A stretch of 64,000 nt of DNA from Paenibacillus sp. FSL R5-0766 (GTDB lineage Bacteria; Bacillota; Bacilli; Paenibacillales; Paenibacillaceae): contig NZ_CP150227.1 of the NCBI RefSeq assembly GCF_037971845.1, positions 1,922,001 through 1,986,000 on the forward strand, given 5' to 3'. A program made the position numbers and the translations under genes. A model generated the notes under the pieces. The model ran no database searches. It worked only from the letters and a program-made list of their open reading frames with translations, and was not told the origin of the DNA. Of the stretch, positions 55,154 through 64,000 are shown piece after piece (position 1 is the stretch's first letter; the number at the start of each line of letters is the position of its first letter).

Positions 55154-56163
55154 GAGCCATTGTATGTGAAGGGATAGATCAATTGAAGCTCCAGGACCTG
55201 CCTCAACCGGAACGAGCAGAAGGAGAGGCGTTGGTTGCCATTCGGCGGATTGGAATCTGTGGAACGGATCTGCATGCATACAAAGGCAACCAGCCATTCT
55301 TTACCTATCCTCGTGTTCTGGGTCATGAACTGGCGGCTGTTATTGAAGAAATCGGTCCGAACGAGGCTGGGTTACAGCCTGGGGATCAGGTAAGTATTAT
55401 TCCGTATCTGCACTGCGGTCACTGTATTGCATGTCGCAATGGAAAAACCAATTGTTGTGCGTCCATGCAAGTCATGGGTGTGCACGTAGACGGAGGCATG
55501 AGAGAAAGAATCAGTGTGCCTGTCTCACATCTGCTCTCAGCAGAAGGTTTGACGCTGGATGAGACAGCAATGGTAGAACCATTAAGCATTGGAGCCCATG
55601 CCGTCAGAAGAGCAGGAATCAAGCCTGGTGAGCATGTGGTTGTGATTGGAGCTGGCCCCATTGGATTGGGTGTGATGGCATTTGCCAAACAAGCGGGAGC
55701 GCGTGTTATTGCCGTTGATCGTAATCTGGACAGGTTGGAGCTTAGCCGGATTTGGGCTGGAGCGGATGACTTGGTTCAGGCGAATGAAAATTCTGTGCAG
55801 CATGTGGCTGAAATAACGGGAGGCGACTATGCTACGGCTGTTTTTGACGCAACCGGTAATGTGAATTCCATGAATGAGGCCATTCAATATGTGGCGCATA
55901 GTGGACAACTTATTTTTGTAGGACTAGTGAAAGCAGATATTACTTTTCATGATCCTGAGTTTCACAAGCGGGAGATGAGCATCTTGGGCAGTCGAAACGC
56001 AACCCGTGAAGATTTTGAACAAGTCCTGTCGACCTTGCGCCAAAAGAAATTAAGCATGGATGGGTATATCACACACCGAGTGGAATTTAATGAGCTACCT
56101 ACGGCAATAGACCAATGGCTTTTGCCAGATTCACATGTAGTCAAAGCCATCGTTGAACTATAG
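55150..56163 (+). CDS. Zinc-dependent sugar-acid/polyol dehydrogenase (LgoD/RspB-like)
   Basis: The protein has 337 residues, medium-chain dehydrogenase. Catalytic zinc ligands Cys37 (GICGTDLHAYKGN), His59 and Glu60 (VLGHELAA); structural zinc cysteines in CGHCIACRNGKTNC; NAD motif GAGPIGLG. The GICGTDLHAYKGNQPFF segment is close to E. coli LgoD, L-galactonate 5-dehydrogenase. Co-translated with the preceding reductase. Activity is inferred. Confidence 0.9.
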   Translation: MRAIVCEGIDQLKLQDLPQPERAEGEALVAIRRIGICGTDLHAYKGNQPFFTYPRVLGHELAAVIEEIGPNEAGLQPGDQVSIIPYLHCGHCIACRNGKTNCCASMQVMGVHVDGGMRERISVPVSHLLSAEGLTLDETAMVEPLSIGAHAVRRAGIKPGEHVVVIGAGPIGLGVMAFAKQAGARVIAVDRNLDRLELSRIWAGADDLVQANENSVQHVAEITGGDYATAVFDATGNVNSMNEAIQYVAHSGQLIFVGLVKADITFHDPEFHKREMSILGSRNATREDFEQVLSTLRQKKLSMDGYITHRVEFNELPTAIDQWLLPDSHVVKAIVEL

Positions 56164-56186
56164 TAACAATTAATTATAATAACAGA

Positions 56187-56249
56187 AAAAAACGCTCTCT
56201 GACCTTGGTGGACAATACTGTCCATCCATAGGGGAAGAGAGCGTTTTTT
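56187..56249 (+). terminator. Terminator after the dehydrogenase pair
   Basis: AAAAAACGCTCTCT pairs with AGAGAGCGTTTTTT, with T-run to 56249; repeat copy C begins at the next base. Confidence 0.85.
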
Positions 56250-56433
56250 GTAAGTTGAATTAAAATTACACGATAACGAAGAGGACAGAAAAAACCTGAA
56301 AAAGCGAAGCGTTCGCCTTTATCCCCGGATTTTTCCCTTGTGAAAAGGGAATAGAAAAAATCTGGGGATAACAGCGATTGGAAGGTTGTTCTGTCATCGT
56401 AGTGTCAGTGTAAATATCTTTAGTCCAACTTAC
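56250..56433. repeat. Full copy (C) of dispersed palindromic repeat, MITE-like
   Basis: 184 bp with inverted ends GTAAGTTGAATTAAA against TTTAGTCCAACTTAC. Core blocks identical or near-identical to copy B: GAGGACAGAA, GCGTTCGCC, ATCCCCGGAT, TCTGGGGATAACAGCGAT, TTGTTCTGTCATCG. It lacks about 40 bp that copy B has in the middle. It lies between the convergent 3' ends of the dehydrogenase and yitT genes. Confidence 0.85.
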
Positions 56434-56441
56434 ATGGGCTA

Positions 56442-57347
56442 TTATTTTTCCGGATTTGTTACAATGCCCGCATGTGGATCAATGTGACGCACAATGGACT
56501 TCAACCAGATCATCTCCAGCACATGTACCTCATAATAAAGTGCACCCGGGATCTGCCTGATCCATCCTTCAGCCATAGCAAGTTGTGTTGAGTCAGAAAT
56601 GGCTTCCAGCGTTCCAGGTTCACGGCGTAGCCGTTTGCGTACAGCTTTTTCAACTTGAGAGCTTTGTGTGGTCAAAATGCATACTTTGCGTTTGGAAGAG
56701 AAGCCCCTGAACGCAATGTACACCATTTCGTAAGCAATAAGATAAGCGATTACGGAATACATCGCTTGGTCCCAGCCAAAGACAACACCAGCGGCTGTCA
56801 GTATCAACAAGTTAAGCAGCATGATTATTTTTTCGATAAGCATCCGTTTTCCGCTAAATACACGTTCAGGTGGGCGGGAAGACGGATCACCGATTTCCAG
56901 CGTATCCAGTGTCCCGCCATACCGTACGACGAGCCCAATTCCGAGTCCGAGGCATAATCCGCCAAACATGGCGGCAACCAGCGGATGCTCTACAAGTGGC
57001 GGCATGGGATGAAGCACAATGGCACCGATCGAAAAGACAACCAGACCCAGAACAGTAACCAGTACAAATTTCTTCTGCACGATCTTGTAAGACAGAAATA
57101 TAAACGGAACATTGAATAAAAATAGGAACAATCCAATCCTCATTTCGGTCCAGTGGGCGAAGAGTGAGGAAATGCCTGTAATGCCTCCAATAATAATCTT
57201 ATTGGGGTGTAAAAACAATTCAAGTCCTACGGAGGCCAGAATTCCGCCCGCAATAACGAGAAACAGGTTTAACCAGCGGCGGATAGACGATATCCTAGTC
57301 TTGGCGGTGTTTGGCACCGGATTAGCCGATATCAGAGGTGCTTTCAT
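56442..57347 (-). CDS. YitT-family membrane protein
   Basis: The protein has 301 residues, with five or six transmembrane segments (GGITGISSLF and FLFLFNVPFI are typical) and a C-terminal DUF2179 domain (KVCILTTQSSQVEKAV). Function in Bacillales is unknown. GGAGGCTGACCT precedes the ATG. The preceding gap (57348-57460) contains a perfect TATGTCTG/CAGACATA hairpin at 57434-57456 that may end the kht transcript. Confidence 0.88.
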   Translation of the reverse strand: MKAPLISANPVPNTAKTRISSIRRWLNLFLVIAGGILASVGLELFLHPNKIIIGGITGISSLFAHWTEMRIGLFLFLFNVPFIFLSYKIVQKKFVLVTVLGLVVFSIGAIVLHPMPPLVEHPLVAAMFGGLCLGLGIGLVVRYGGTLDTLEIGDPSSRPPERVFSGKRMLIEKIIMLLNLLILTAAGVVFGWDQAMYSVIAYLIAYEMVYIAFRGFSSKRKVCILTTQSSQVEKAVRKRLRREPGTLEAISDSTQLAMAEGWIRQIPGALYYEVHVLEMIWLKSIVRHIDPHAGIVTNPEK

Positions 57348-57433
57348 AGGTCAGCCTCCTTAGTACGGCTTTCGAGCCATTCTCCCTGGGTTAGTCACAG
57401 AAAGATCGGCGTAAGAGCCGCGAAGTACGTTAG

Positions 57434-57456
57434 TATGTCTGTTCTGTACAGACATA
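57434..57456 (-). repeat. Perfect 8-bp inverted repeat between khtU and yitT
   Basis: TATGTCTG (57434-57441) pairs with CAGACATA (57449-57456) around TTCTGTA. No T-run on the minus strand, so it is a processing hairpin, weak terminator or operator. Confidence 0.45.
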
Positions 57457-57460
57457 GGGA

Positions 57461-58699
57461 TTATCCTTCTTTCTGCAGAACCTTTGGCTCTTCTTTCTTT
57501 TTCCGAGGATCTTTGAACTTGAATATTTTATCCAATAAACGGAATACATGTTTGGACTCTTTGGTTAATAAAGGACCCAGAATGGCCAGAATTAGGACAT
57601 ACAGCGCGGCAAATGGTTGAATCATTGGCAACAGTCCACCGGCTTTACCCATGTTGGCCAAGATGATGGAAAATTCACCCCGTGACACAATGGTTAATCC
57701 AATATTCGCCGATGCTTTGGGCGATAGTCCTGCACTGCGTCCGGCCAACATACCGGCCAGGAAGTTACCAAACAATGTAATAACAACTGCAATCAGAGCT
57801 AACCATACGGCTTCGCCACCCAGGGACAAAGGATCAATGGACAATCCAAAGCTGAAGAAGAAGATGGCTCCGAAGAAGTCACGGAACGGTAGAATCAAGT
57901 GTTCAATCCGCTTCGCGTGTTCTGTTTCAGCAAGCACCAGACCAACTAGTAACGCACCAATCGCTTCGGCAACATGAATGGTTTCAGAGAAACCAGCTAC
58001 CAGGAACAAGGCTCCAAATACAACGAGAGAGAAGAGTTCATTCGATCGAATTTTAAGCAATTTGTTTAGTAGCGGTGTTGCTTTGCGTCCAAGGATAATC
58101 ACGATAAGCATGAATCCGAGGGCAATAAGTGCGGACATGATGACGCCTCCGATGGAGGATGAATCACTAAGCACAAGTCCGGACAAGATCGAAATATATA
58201 CAGCGAGGAACACATCTTCGAACATAATAATACCCAATATCATCTCTGTTTCCGGGTTGGCCGTTCGTTTCAAATCGACGAGTACCTTGGCCACGATGGC
58301 ACTGGAAGAGATGGTAGTTATACCTGCGATAATAAGTGCTTCTGCAACTGGGAAATCGGACATAAAACCGAATATTAATCCCAGCGTAAAGTTAATGCCG
58401 ATGTAGATCGAGCCGCCAACTGCAATAGAGCGACCCGATTTAATTAAACGACCTACCGAGAATTCAAGTCCAAGGTAGAAGAGAAGGAACAGAATACCGA
58501 TCCGACCCATAAATTCAATAAAAGGCTGACTTTCAATAAAGCGGAAGTCCAGATGCCATATGTGCATGGCATGTGGCCCAACGGCCATTCCAATCAGAAT
58601 ATAAAACGGAACAACCGAAAATCTTAGTTTTGCCGATAAAAGGCCGGCTGCCGCAATGAGCACAAGGGCCAGACCTACTTCGAATATCAAATGATCCAT
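57461..58699 (-). CDS. khtU: CPA2-type potassium/proton antiporter, KhtU-like
   Basis: The protein has 412 residues and 12-13 transmembrane segments (EVGLALVLIAAAGLLSAKL first; GLSPKASANIGLTIVSRGEF late, with the conserved SRGEFS). It matches the K+/H+ antiporter KhtU (YhaU), which exports K+ at alkaline pH or high K+. It follows khtT by four bases. The C-terminal RCK domain of KefB is missing, as in KhtU. Confidence 0.88.
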   Translation of the reverse strand: MDHLIFEVGLALVLIAAAGLLSAKLRFSVVPFYILIGMAVGPHAMHIWHLDFRFIESQPFIEFMGRIGILFLLFYLGLEFSVGRLIKSGRSIAVGGSIYIGINFTLGLIFGFMSDFPVAEALIIAGITTISSSAIVAKVLVDLKRTANPETEMILGIIMFEDVFLAVYISILSGLVLSDSSSIGGVIMSALIALGFMLIVIILGRKATPLLNKLLKIRSNELFSLVVFGALFLVAGFSETIHVAEAIGALLVGLVLAETEHAKRIEHLILPFRDFFGAIFFFSFGLSIDPLSLGGEAVWLALIAVVITLFGNFLAGMLAGRSAGLSPKASANIGLTIVSRGEFSIILANMGKAGGLLPMIQPFAALYVLILAILGPLLTKESKHVFRLLDKIFKFKDPRKKKEEPKVLQKEG

Positions 58700-58703
58700 C
58701 TAT

Positions 58704-59198
58704 TTACCCCCTTCCAGTCAGGAGGAGGGATTTAAACAGTTTCTGTTGATTGCGTTCGCCAACGGCTACTACCGTAGATTCTGCACTGATAACTACCTCC
58801 GGACCTGGGCTGATATGTTTTTTGTGATTTTTCTCTACAACGGCGATAACCGTTGCCCCAGAGTTCTGACGTACGTCCAATTCACCGATGGATTTGCCGA
58901 TACTTGCAAAGGATGGCTCGATTTTGTACCACTCGATAATCAGGTCGTCAAACGTTACTTCAATATTTTCAAGCTGCTTTGGTTTGTAAGTTAATCCGCC
59001 AACAATAGCAGCAATCTGTCGTGCTTCGTAATCGTCAAGTGTGATCATCGAGATGCTTTGATCGGGATCATCATACTCGAAGTGGTACATTTCCCGGCGA
59101 CCGTCATCGTGAATAATAATGACAATTTTATCACCGCTGCTAGTTTCAATTTGAAATTTTTTGCCAATTCCCGGCAAGTCTGTTTCGCGTACATCCAT
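58704..59198 (-). CDS. khtT: KhtT-like RCK_C regulatory subunit
   Basis: The protein has 164 residues. The C-terminal half is a TrkA-C (RCK_C) domain ([20 protein letters not shown], ending [12 protein letters not shown]). B. subtilis KhtT inhibits KhtU and binds c-di-AMP. AAGGAGG precedes the ATG. A khtS homologue is absent. Possible promoter on the minus strand with TTGGCA and TGTTAT, 17 bases apart, near 59375-59403. Confidence 0.88.
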   Translation of the reverse strand: MDVRETDLPGIGKKFQIETSSGDKIVIIIHDDGRREMYHFEYDDPDQSISMITLDDYEARQIAAIVGGLTYKPKQLENIEVTFDDLIIEWYKIEPSFASIGKSIGELDVRQNSGATVIAVVEKNHKKHISPGPEVVISAESTVVAVGERNQQKLFKSLLLTGRG

Positions 59199-59491
59199 GG
59201 ATTGTTGCCTCCTTATAATTAGGGGCTGGCCACAGAAGACAGGCTTATTTCCCGAAAATGATTAATCTGCTGCTCAAAGGAACATCAAAAGATGCGGGTA
59301 AACAGAGCCAGAAATTCCTGACACAGCCATATGATTTGAATTTGTCGGTGTGGGTACAACAAAAATAGGTACTGTCATAACATTGGTTTATCTAACGTGT
59401 GCCAAAAGGGTTATAAGTTATGCACAAGCACACCGTCTTATAAATACAGAGGTGTCTCCATGCAAAAGCAACCTGTAATACGTCGTAACGG

Positions 59492-59896
59492 CTAGTGAAG
59501 AGCGTTCACGTATTTTGGTGCTATAGGGGTGAGGGATACATACATGCTGGTAAACTTAATAGGTAGCAGAAATAATCTGCGTTTAAACAGACAATACCAC
59601 GGTTTAAAGGACAGACCCGTTGTAGGGATTCGCAGCATCAATACCAATGCGAGGACAAGAAAGACAGGCTTATTATGCGTAACCGCAATCAGCTTGGACA
59701 TGACTTGTGGATATTTGCGAATGACAGGTTTCTGCTGGGATTCGGATATTTGCAACAGCACTTCCTTGTTGGAAGTTGCTTCTACAGATACCCCAACGGC
59801 AGATTCGGTCTGCATTGGTATAGGGAAGCACAAGGCTTGGAAAACGCACAAAATGATAATGATCGTGTAGTGGAGTATTCTAGGTTGTTGTCTCAT
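59492..59896 (-). CDS. Putative secreted or membrane protein, unknown function
   Basis: The protein has 134 residues. The ATG is eight bases from AAAAGGAGGG, a near-perfect site, and a promoter lies upstream, so I consider it real. N-terminal hydrophobic signal (residues 9-26), polar stretch, second hydrophobic segment (about 76-94, VFLVLALVLML) and a basic tail. No family recognised. The gap 59199-59491 downstream holds the khtT promoter and no gene. Confidence 0.65.
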   Translation of the reverse strand: MRQQPRILHYTIIIILCVFQALCFPIPMQTESAVGVSVEATSNKEVLLQISESQQKPVIRKYPQVMSKLIAVTHNKPVFLVLALVLMLRIPTTGLSFKPWYCLFKRRLFLLPIKFTSMYVSLTPIAPKYVNALH

Positions 59897-59937
59897 TTTG
59901 GCTTCCCTCCTTTTCCGTGAAACATACTGTTATTAAA

Positions 59938-59966
59938 ATAATAACACATTTTTGTCTTAACTCCAA
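59938..59966 (-). promoter_or_regulatory. Promoter of the 134-residue orphan
   Basis: On the minus strand TTGGAG (59966-59961), 17 bases, TATTAT (59943-59938), 42 bases before the start. Confidence 0.55.
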
Positions 59967-60076
59967 ACCTCTTCATAATATACTGAGAAATCATGACACG
60001 CTTTCCATCAATCCGCTTCGTATATCCCCATCAGCCTTGCCATATACTTTGAACAGGAAGGAAAGGAGTGATTCTT

Positions 60077-61021
60077 GTGGAACTGTTTGCTGTATGGACC
60101 GATGTATCGGGGCAAGAGGAAGCGGATCAATTTTATCGTTGTGTTAAGGAAAAGACCAAAGGTTTACATATAAGTAAAAGAGGATTTCGGCTCACCTTCA
60201 AACATAATGATGGAAGAGCAACCTGGGTGTGCAGAGGGAATGAGAATCACGAAGACTTCCAGCAATGGCTTCCCCGGATCAGTGATCTGCTCTCCCTTGG
60301 ACTCGCCGACTTCATTATGGAGACACAAGAACGAAGCATGGTGGAGGATATGATCACCAAGGCATGTTCTGTCATGGATGAGCATGAGGTGGAGAAGGTT
60401 AATCGAATCTGCATGCCACTTCTATTAAATGGTGATTTGGATCAGCCCGGACTTCGGGAGCGCCGCCGTACTACGTTAGCCAGTGGACTACGGCAGGATC
60501 TGGAGGATGTTCACTTTTTTCACCTTGAAGGTATTATCAATTTCCGTATACGGCCATATAAGCAGGAACTTCAGGAATTAGTGGAGTATGCGCTCGATGA
60601 GTTCTGGATGGATCGGCAATATGAAGAGTTTATGGGGCTGTTAAAATATTTTGTGTTTTTTCAAGAAGCCAAAGTACCACTAATTCATCTTGTACACAAG
60701 GGAATGCATGAATTTCAGGTCCTGGATGCTGGACTTAATCTGTTACCCGTGCAAAAGGATGAACAGGTTGTTGTAGAAATGCCGGGTCTGGAACTGGAGA
60801 TGGATATTGAAGATATGATTGTAAGTACACTCATCTCGATCTCTCCTGAGAAGGTCATGCTCCATACACGCACCCCGGATCTGCCAATCATCTCGACCAT
60901 ATGCCAGATCTTTGAAGACAAAGTGCAAATATGTCATCATTGCCCAGAATGCGAAGTGCTGCGCTCAGGATTGTTGACAGGTCTTGACGCAAGTGATCTC
61001 GGCAATTATAATAACTGTTGA
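60077..61021 (+). CDS. ytxC: Sporulation protein YtxC
   Basis: The protein has 314 residues of the YtxC family, named for sporulation. The middle is rich in aromatic and acidic residues (FHLEGIINFRIRPYKQELQEL is characteristic), and it ends with a CHHCPEC pair. In B. subtilis ytxC also neighbours thrS. GTG 60077 has AAAGGAG at ten bases; GTG 60068 touches the site. Biochemical role unknown. Confidence 0.88.
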   Translation: MELFAVWTDVSGQEEADQFYRCVKEKTKGLHISKRGFRLTFKHNDGRATWVCRGNENHEDFQQWLPRISDLLSLGLADFIMETQERSMVEDMITKACSVMDEHEVEKVNRICMPLLLNGDLDQPGLRERRRTTLASGLRQDLEDVHFFHLEGIINFRIRPYKQELQELVEYALDEFWMDRQYEEFMGLLKYFVFFQEAKVPLIHLVHKGMHEFQVLDAGLNLLPVQKDEQVVVEMPGLELEMDIEDMIVSTLISISPEKVMLHTRTPDLPIISTICQIFEDKVQICHHCPECEVLRSGLLTGLDASDLGNYNNC

Positions 61022-61074
61022 TCCATGAATTTTTCATGTGAACCATTGAACCAAAAGCGTTGACAAAGACAACA

Positions 61075-61345
61075 ACCACACGCAAGATCGGTGCAGAGAG
61101 AGGAACCTAGGCTGGAATTTCCTCCGGATATCACGTATGGTTTACCCCTTTGTAGCTGCAATTTTGAAAGTGGAGTTAGAGTATCGCCTTTATTGGGGAT
61201 TATCCGTCCGCGAGTAAGGATCTGCCGGGTCATGCCCGTTATCGTCATGCCAATGAGGGCTGTATTTCCGAATATGGATGAATCAGCTGAATTAGGGTGG
61301 AACCACGAGTATATATCACTCGTCCCTTTGCCGGGACGGGTGTTT
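61075..61345 (+). promoter_or_regulatory. T-box leader (Thr)
   Basis: tRNA-sensing leader. Stem I region GGTGCAGAGAGAGGAACC starts near 61090. The T-box TTAGGGTGGAACCACGAG is at 61292-61309. The terminator CACTCGTCCC/GGGACGGGTG (61318-61342) ends in TTTTTT. thrS follows, so tRNA-Thr is the expected ligand; I could not fix the specifier codon. TTGACA at 61060-61065 is a good -35 but no clear -10 follows. Confidence 0.92.
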
Positions 61346-61439
61346 TTTGCGTTCCTTTGCAAAATGACTGGAATAGCAATAGATAATCAGTCCATAAATA
61401 TCTGGACACGAAGGTACATTAACAGGAGGAATGAGACAA

Positions 61440-63377
61440 ATGGCAGTGAACATTAAATTACCGGATGGTTCGGTACGTGAGTACGCGGATGGTAGCAGCA
61501 TTGAGGACGTAGCCGCTTCAATTAGCAGCGGATTGCGCAAAAATGCCGTAGCCGGCAAGCTGGATGGTATCGTAGTGGACTTGTCCACAACACTTCATGA
61601 GGGAGCATTGGTGGAGATCGTAACGCTGGATTCACCAGAAGGACTTGAAGTGATGCGTCATAGTACAGCTCACTTGATGGCTCAAGCAGTGAAACGTTTA
61701 TATGGTAACAAAGAGGTACGACTCGGTATCGGCCCTGTCATTGAAGATGGTTTCTACTATGATATGGATCTCGAACATGCGCTCAATCCTGAAGATCTGC
61801 AAAAGATCGAGAAGGAAATGGAACGTATTGTGAACGAGAACTTGCCAATTGTACGTAAGGAAGTTAGCCGCGAGGACGCGATCAAAACGTTTGAAGAAGT
61901 GGGCGATCCTTACAAACTTGAGTTGATTCGTGATTTGCCAGCGGACAGCGTGATCACGATTTATGAGCAAGGTGAATTCTTCGACTTGTGTCGTGGTCCT
62001 CACGTACCATCGACAAGCAAAATCAAAGTGTTCAAACTGATGAATGTCGCGGGTGCTTACTGGCGTGGAGATAGCAAAAACAAAATGCTTCAACGTATCT
62101 ATGGTACGGCTTTTGTGAAAAAAGCACAGCTGGACGAGCATTTGCACTTCCTCGAAGAAGCTAAAAAACGGGATCACCGTAAGTTGGGTAAAGAGCTGGA
62201 AATGTTCACATTCTCCCAACTGGTCGGTCAAGGCCTGCCAATCTGGTTGCCTAACGGTGCGAAGCTGCGCCGTACTCTGGAGCGTTATATTGTGGATCTG
62301 GAAGAAAGCCTGGGATACCAGCATGTATACACACCGGTTCTGGGTAACGTGGAATTGTACAAAACATCTGGACACTGGGAGCACTACCAGGAAGATATGT
62401 TCCCGAAAATGGTTATGGATAACGAGGAACTCGTTCTCCGTCCAATGAACTGTCCTCACCATATGATGGTGTACAAGTCCAGCATGCACAGCTACCGTGA
62501 TCTGCCAATCCGTATTGCAGAGCTTGGCATGATGCACCGTTATGAAATGTCGGGGGCATTAACAGGTCTGCATCGTGTACGTGCCATGACACTGAACGAC
62601 TCACACATTTTTGCACGCCCGGATCAGATCAAAGAAGAGTTTGCTCGTGTTATCGAGTTGATTCAAACAGTGTACAAGGATTTTGGTATCAACGAATACC
62701 GTTTCCGTCTCTCCTATCGCGATCCGAAGGATACCGAGAAATACTTCCAGAACGACGAGATGTGGGAAATGTCCCAACGCATGCTGCGTGAAGTTGTGGA
62801 AGAACTTGATCTTCCTTTCTATGAAGCTGAAGGTGAAGCGGCATTCTACGGTCCGAAGCTGGATGTGCAGATCAAAACAGCCCTGGGCAAAGAAGAGACA
62901 TTGTCTACAGTTCAACTGGACTTCCTGTTGCCTGAGCGCTTTGAACTTGAATATGTGGGAGATGACGGACAGAAACATCGTCCGGTCGTTATTCACCGCG
63001 GTGTAATTAGTACAATGGAACGTTTCACAGCATTCTTGCTGGAGAACTTTGCAGGAGCTTTCCCGCTGTGGTTGTCTCCGGTTCAGGCAAAAGTGATCCC
63101 GGTATCCGGAAACTTCGACGATTATGCGCGTGAAGTCGAAGCGAAGCTGAAACGTGCGGGAATCTCTGCTGAAGCCGATCTGCGGAATGAGAAGCTTGGA
63201 TATAAAATCCGTGAGGCGCAGCTTGAGAAAATGCCTTATATGTTTGTAGTTGGTGAGAATGAGCGTAATGCAGAAGCAGTATCTGTGCGGAAGCGTGGAG
63301 AAGGCGATCTGGGCATGAAACCGGTCGATGAAATTATCGCTCAATTAAAAGAAGAAATTGCAACACGTTTAGTATAA
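61440..63377 (+). CDS. thrS: Threonyl-tRNA synthetase
   Basis: Charges tRNA-Thr. The protein has 645 residues. Order: TGS domain (1-65), editing domain with [10 protein letters not shown] and the zinc-like C..H motif, class II core with RPMNCPHHM (zinc Cys), and C-terminal anticodon-binding domain ([25 protein letters not shown]). ATG 61440 is ten bases from AGGAGG; ATG 61431 is too close. Controlled by the T-box. Confidence 0.97.
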   Translation: MAVNIKLPDGSVREYADGSSIEDVAASISSGLRKNAVAGKLDGIVVDLSTTLHEGALVEIVTLDSPEGLEVMRHSTAHLMAQAVKRLYGNKEVRLGIGPVIEDGFYYDMDLEHALNPEDLQKIEKEMERIVNENLPIVRKEVSREDAIKTFEEVGDPYKLELIRDLPADSVITIYEQGEFFDLCRGPHVPSTSKIKVFKLMNVAGAYWRGDSKNKMLQRIYGTAFVKKAQLDEHLHFLEEAKKRDHRKLGKELEMFTFSQLVGQGLPIWLPNGAKLRRTLERYIVDLEESLGYQHVYTPVLGNVELYKTSGHWEHYQEDMFPKMVMDNEELVLRPMNCPHHMMVYKSSMHSYRDLPIRIAELGMMHRYEMSGALTGLHRVRAMTLNDSHIFARPDQIKEEFARVIELIQTVYKDFGINEYRFRLSYRDPKDTEKYFQNDEMWEMSQRMLREVVEELDLPFYEAEGEAAFYGPKLDVQIKTALGKEETLSTVQLDFLLPERFELEYVGDDGQKHRPVVIHRGVISTMERFTAFLLENFAGAFPLWLSPVQAKVIPVSGNFDDYAREVEAKLKRAGISAEADLRNEKLGYKIREAQLEKMPYMFVVGENERNAEAVSVRKRGEGDLGMKPVDEIIAQLKEEIATRLV

Positions 63378-63432
63378 ATGATCAAATGATCTATCAGATA
63401 ACCAGTGCATAAGTTGCGCTGATCACTCTGCA

Positions 63433-63481
63433 TAACGCCTGGATAACATGGGGTTGACCTATGTTATTCAGGCGTTTTTTC
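63433..63481 (+). terminator. Terminator after thrS
   Basis: AACGCCTGGATAACAT pairs with ATGTTATTCAGGCGTT around GGGGTTGACCT, followed by TTTT. Confidence 0.9.
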
Positions 63482-63553
63482 GTAGTGTTTGCAGTAAAAA
63501 GTATAGATTAATTGCTTTTTGGAAAACCTTTGCAGTGAGGGGGAGGTTATACA

Positions 63554-64000
63554 ATGAAAAAGCAATTCTCAATTCAAAAGAAACATATACGGGGTTTATT
63601 GGTTGGCTGTGTGATATTCGCCGGGATGATGATTAACCTGAATCAGGCGGATGCCTATACATTTGAAGAGGAAAGTACGGTACTGCATGTCGAGAGTCAG
63701 AGCAGCGGCATTGAAGGTCCAATTATTGAAGCTTCGAGCAAGCCTATTCAGGAATTTCCAGAACAGGTCAGCCATCAATACAGTGATGAAGCCCACCTGA
63801 CGACCATGGTGTATATGGCTTTATTATGGTCACCACAACCAATGGTCCTTCCAAGACCTGAACTTACAGAAAAACAAGTGGCGGACCCGTCTATGCCGGT
63901 GCTTGCTCCGCGTTCAGAACAAATCCTGGGTACACAAAAGGTTACAGCAACGGGATATACGGCAGGAGTGGAGTCTACAGGAAAAGGACCCAAACACCCG
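63554..64000 (+). CDS. Secreted 3D-domain protein, 3'-truncated
   Basis: The frame is open to the right window edge (149 codons seen). GGGGGAGG precedes the ATG. Basic start, hydrophobic signal segment (about 13-30) and cleavage near NQADA. After a variable region, the visible end reads TATGYTAGVESTGKGPKHP, the opening of the 3D (Asp-Asp-Asp) domain seen in YuiC/YorM-type proteins and Sps muralytic factors, double-psi barrel wall hydrolases. The catalytic Asp residues lie beyond the window. Confidence 0.85.
   Translation, partial: MKKQFSIQKKHIRGLLVGCVIFAGMMINLNQADAYTFEEESTVLHVESQSSGIEGPIIEASSKPIQEFPEQVSHQYSDEAHLTTMVYMALLWSPQPMVLPRPELTEKQVADPSMPVLAPRSEQILGTQKVTATGYTAGVESTGKGPKHP

Noticed and set aside
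59199-59500. c-di-AMP (ydaO) riboswitch before khtT
   Set aside because: The ydaO core segments could not be recognised; c-di-AMP control here is expected at the KhtT protein instead.
59529-59870. 113-codon plus-strand frame opposite the 134-residue orphan
   Set aside because: The minus strand has the near-perfect ribosome binding site and promoter; the plus frame has neither.

Overview
The window is chromosomal DNA of a low-to-mid GC, spore-forming Bacillales bacterium and most resembles Paenibacillus. Supporting this are a Bacillus-type gene order (ilvB-ilvN-ilvC-leuA, pheS-pheT-zapA-mutS2-yshE, alaR-alaT, metA-metI-metC, ytxC-thrS), sporulation genes (coat F-type proteins, a Spo0E-like protein, YtxC, a sporulation-kinase-like sensor), a perfect PerR box, T-box and S-box leaders, strong AAGGAGG ribosome binding sites, and a futalosine-pathway enzyme (MqnC) that Bacillus subtilis lacks. 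I see no transposase, phage block, CRISPR array or rRNA; there is one tRNA gene. Genus assignment is inference from gene content, not from a search.

Layout. 1-7.6 kb: branched-chain amino acid genes ilvB (cut by the window edge), ilvN, ilvC, leuA, then an oppositely oriented aldo/keto reductase, then leuB; leuC and leuD are absent here. 7.7-10.8 kb: a PerR-box 2-Cys peroxiredoxin, a small Cys-rich protein and a PAS histidine kinase. 10.9-14.3 kb: a MoxR / DUF58 / DUF4129 operon. 14.4-18 kb: a DRE-TIM aldolase-like enzyme, a membrane GGDEF-EAL protein with a degenerate GGDEF half, and tRNA-Gly. 18-20.4 kb: an ABC-F ATPase behind a 300-nt structured leader ending in a terminator. 20.4-31.4 kb: T-box, pheS, pheT, a ZapA homologue carrying a huge coiled coil, a CuA-type lipoprotein, a holin-like membrane protein, mutS2 and a DUF350 protein. 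31.4-38.5 kb: zinc-ribbon protein, MFS transporter, FAD oxidoreductase, two coat proteins, alaR-alaT, Spo0E-like protein and a lipoprotein. 38.5-48.5 kb: cobalamin salvage (cobU-like, PduO-type), DedA, RluA, ArsC/Spx-like protein, 5'-3' exonuclease, phosphodiester glycosidase, MOSC, ROK sugar kinase, an HRDC protein without helicase, and CorA. 48.9-52.6 kb: S-box-controlled metA-metI-metC. 52.8-59.9 kb: mqnC, an aldo/keto reductase plus zinc dehydrogenase pair, YitT, and a KhtT-KhtU potassium/proton antiporter pair with an orphan membrane protein. 60-64 kb: ytxC, T-box thrS, and the start of a secreted 3D-domain protein.

Most genes are housekeeping. Regulation visible in sequence includes two T-boxes (Phe, Thr), one SAM-I riboswitch, one PerR operator, an attenuator-like leader before the ABC-F gene, and several unexplained hairpins (before ilvC, before corA, before the ArsC-like gene). 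The least explained items are a dispersed palindromic repeat with terminal inverted repeats present in two full copies and one half copy, the ABC-F leader RNA, and the ZapA-coiled-coil protein.
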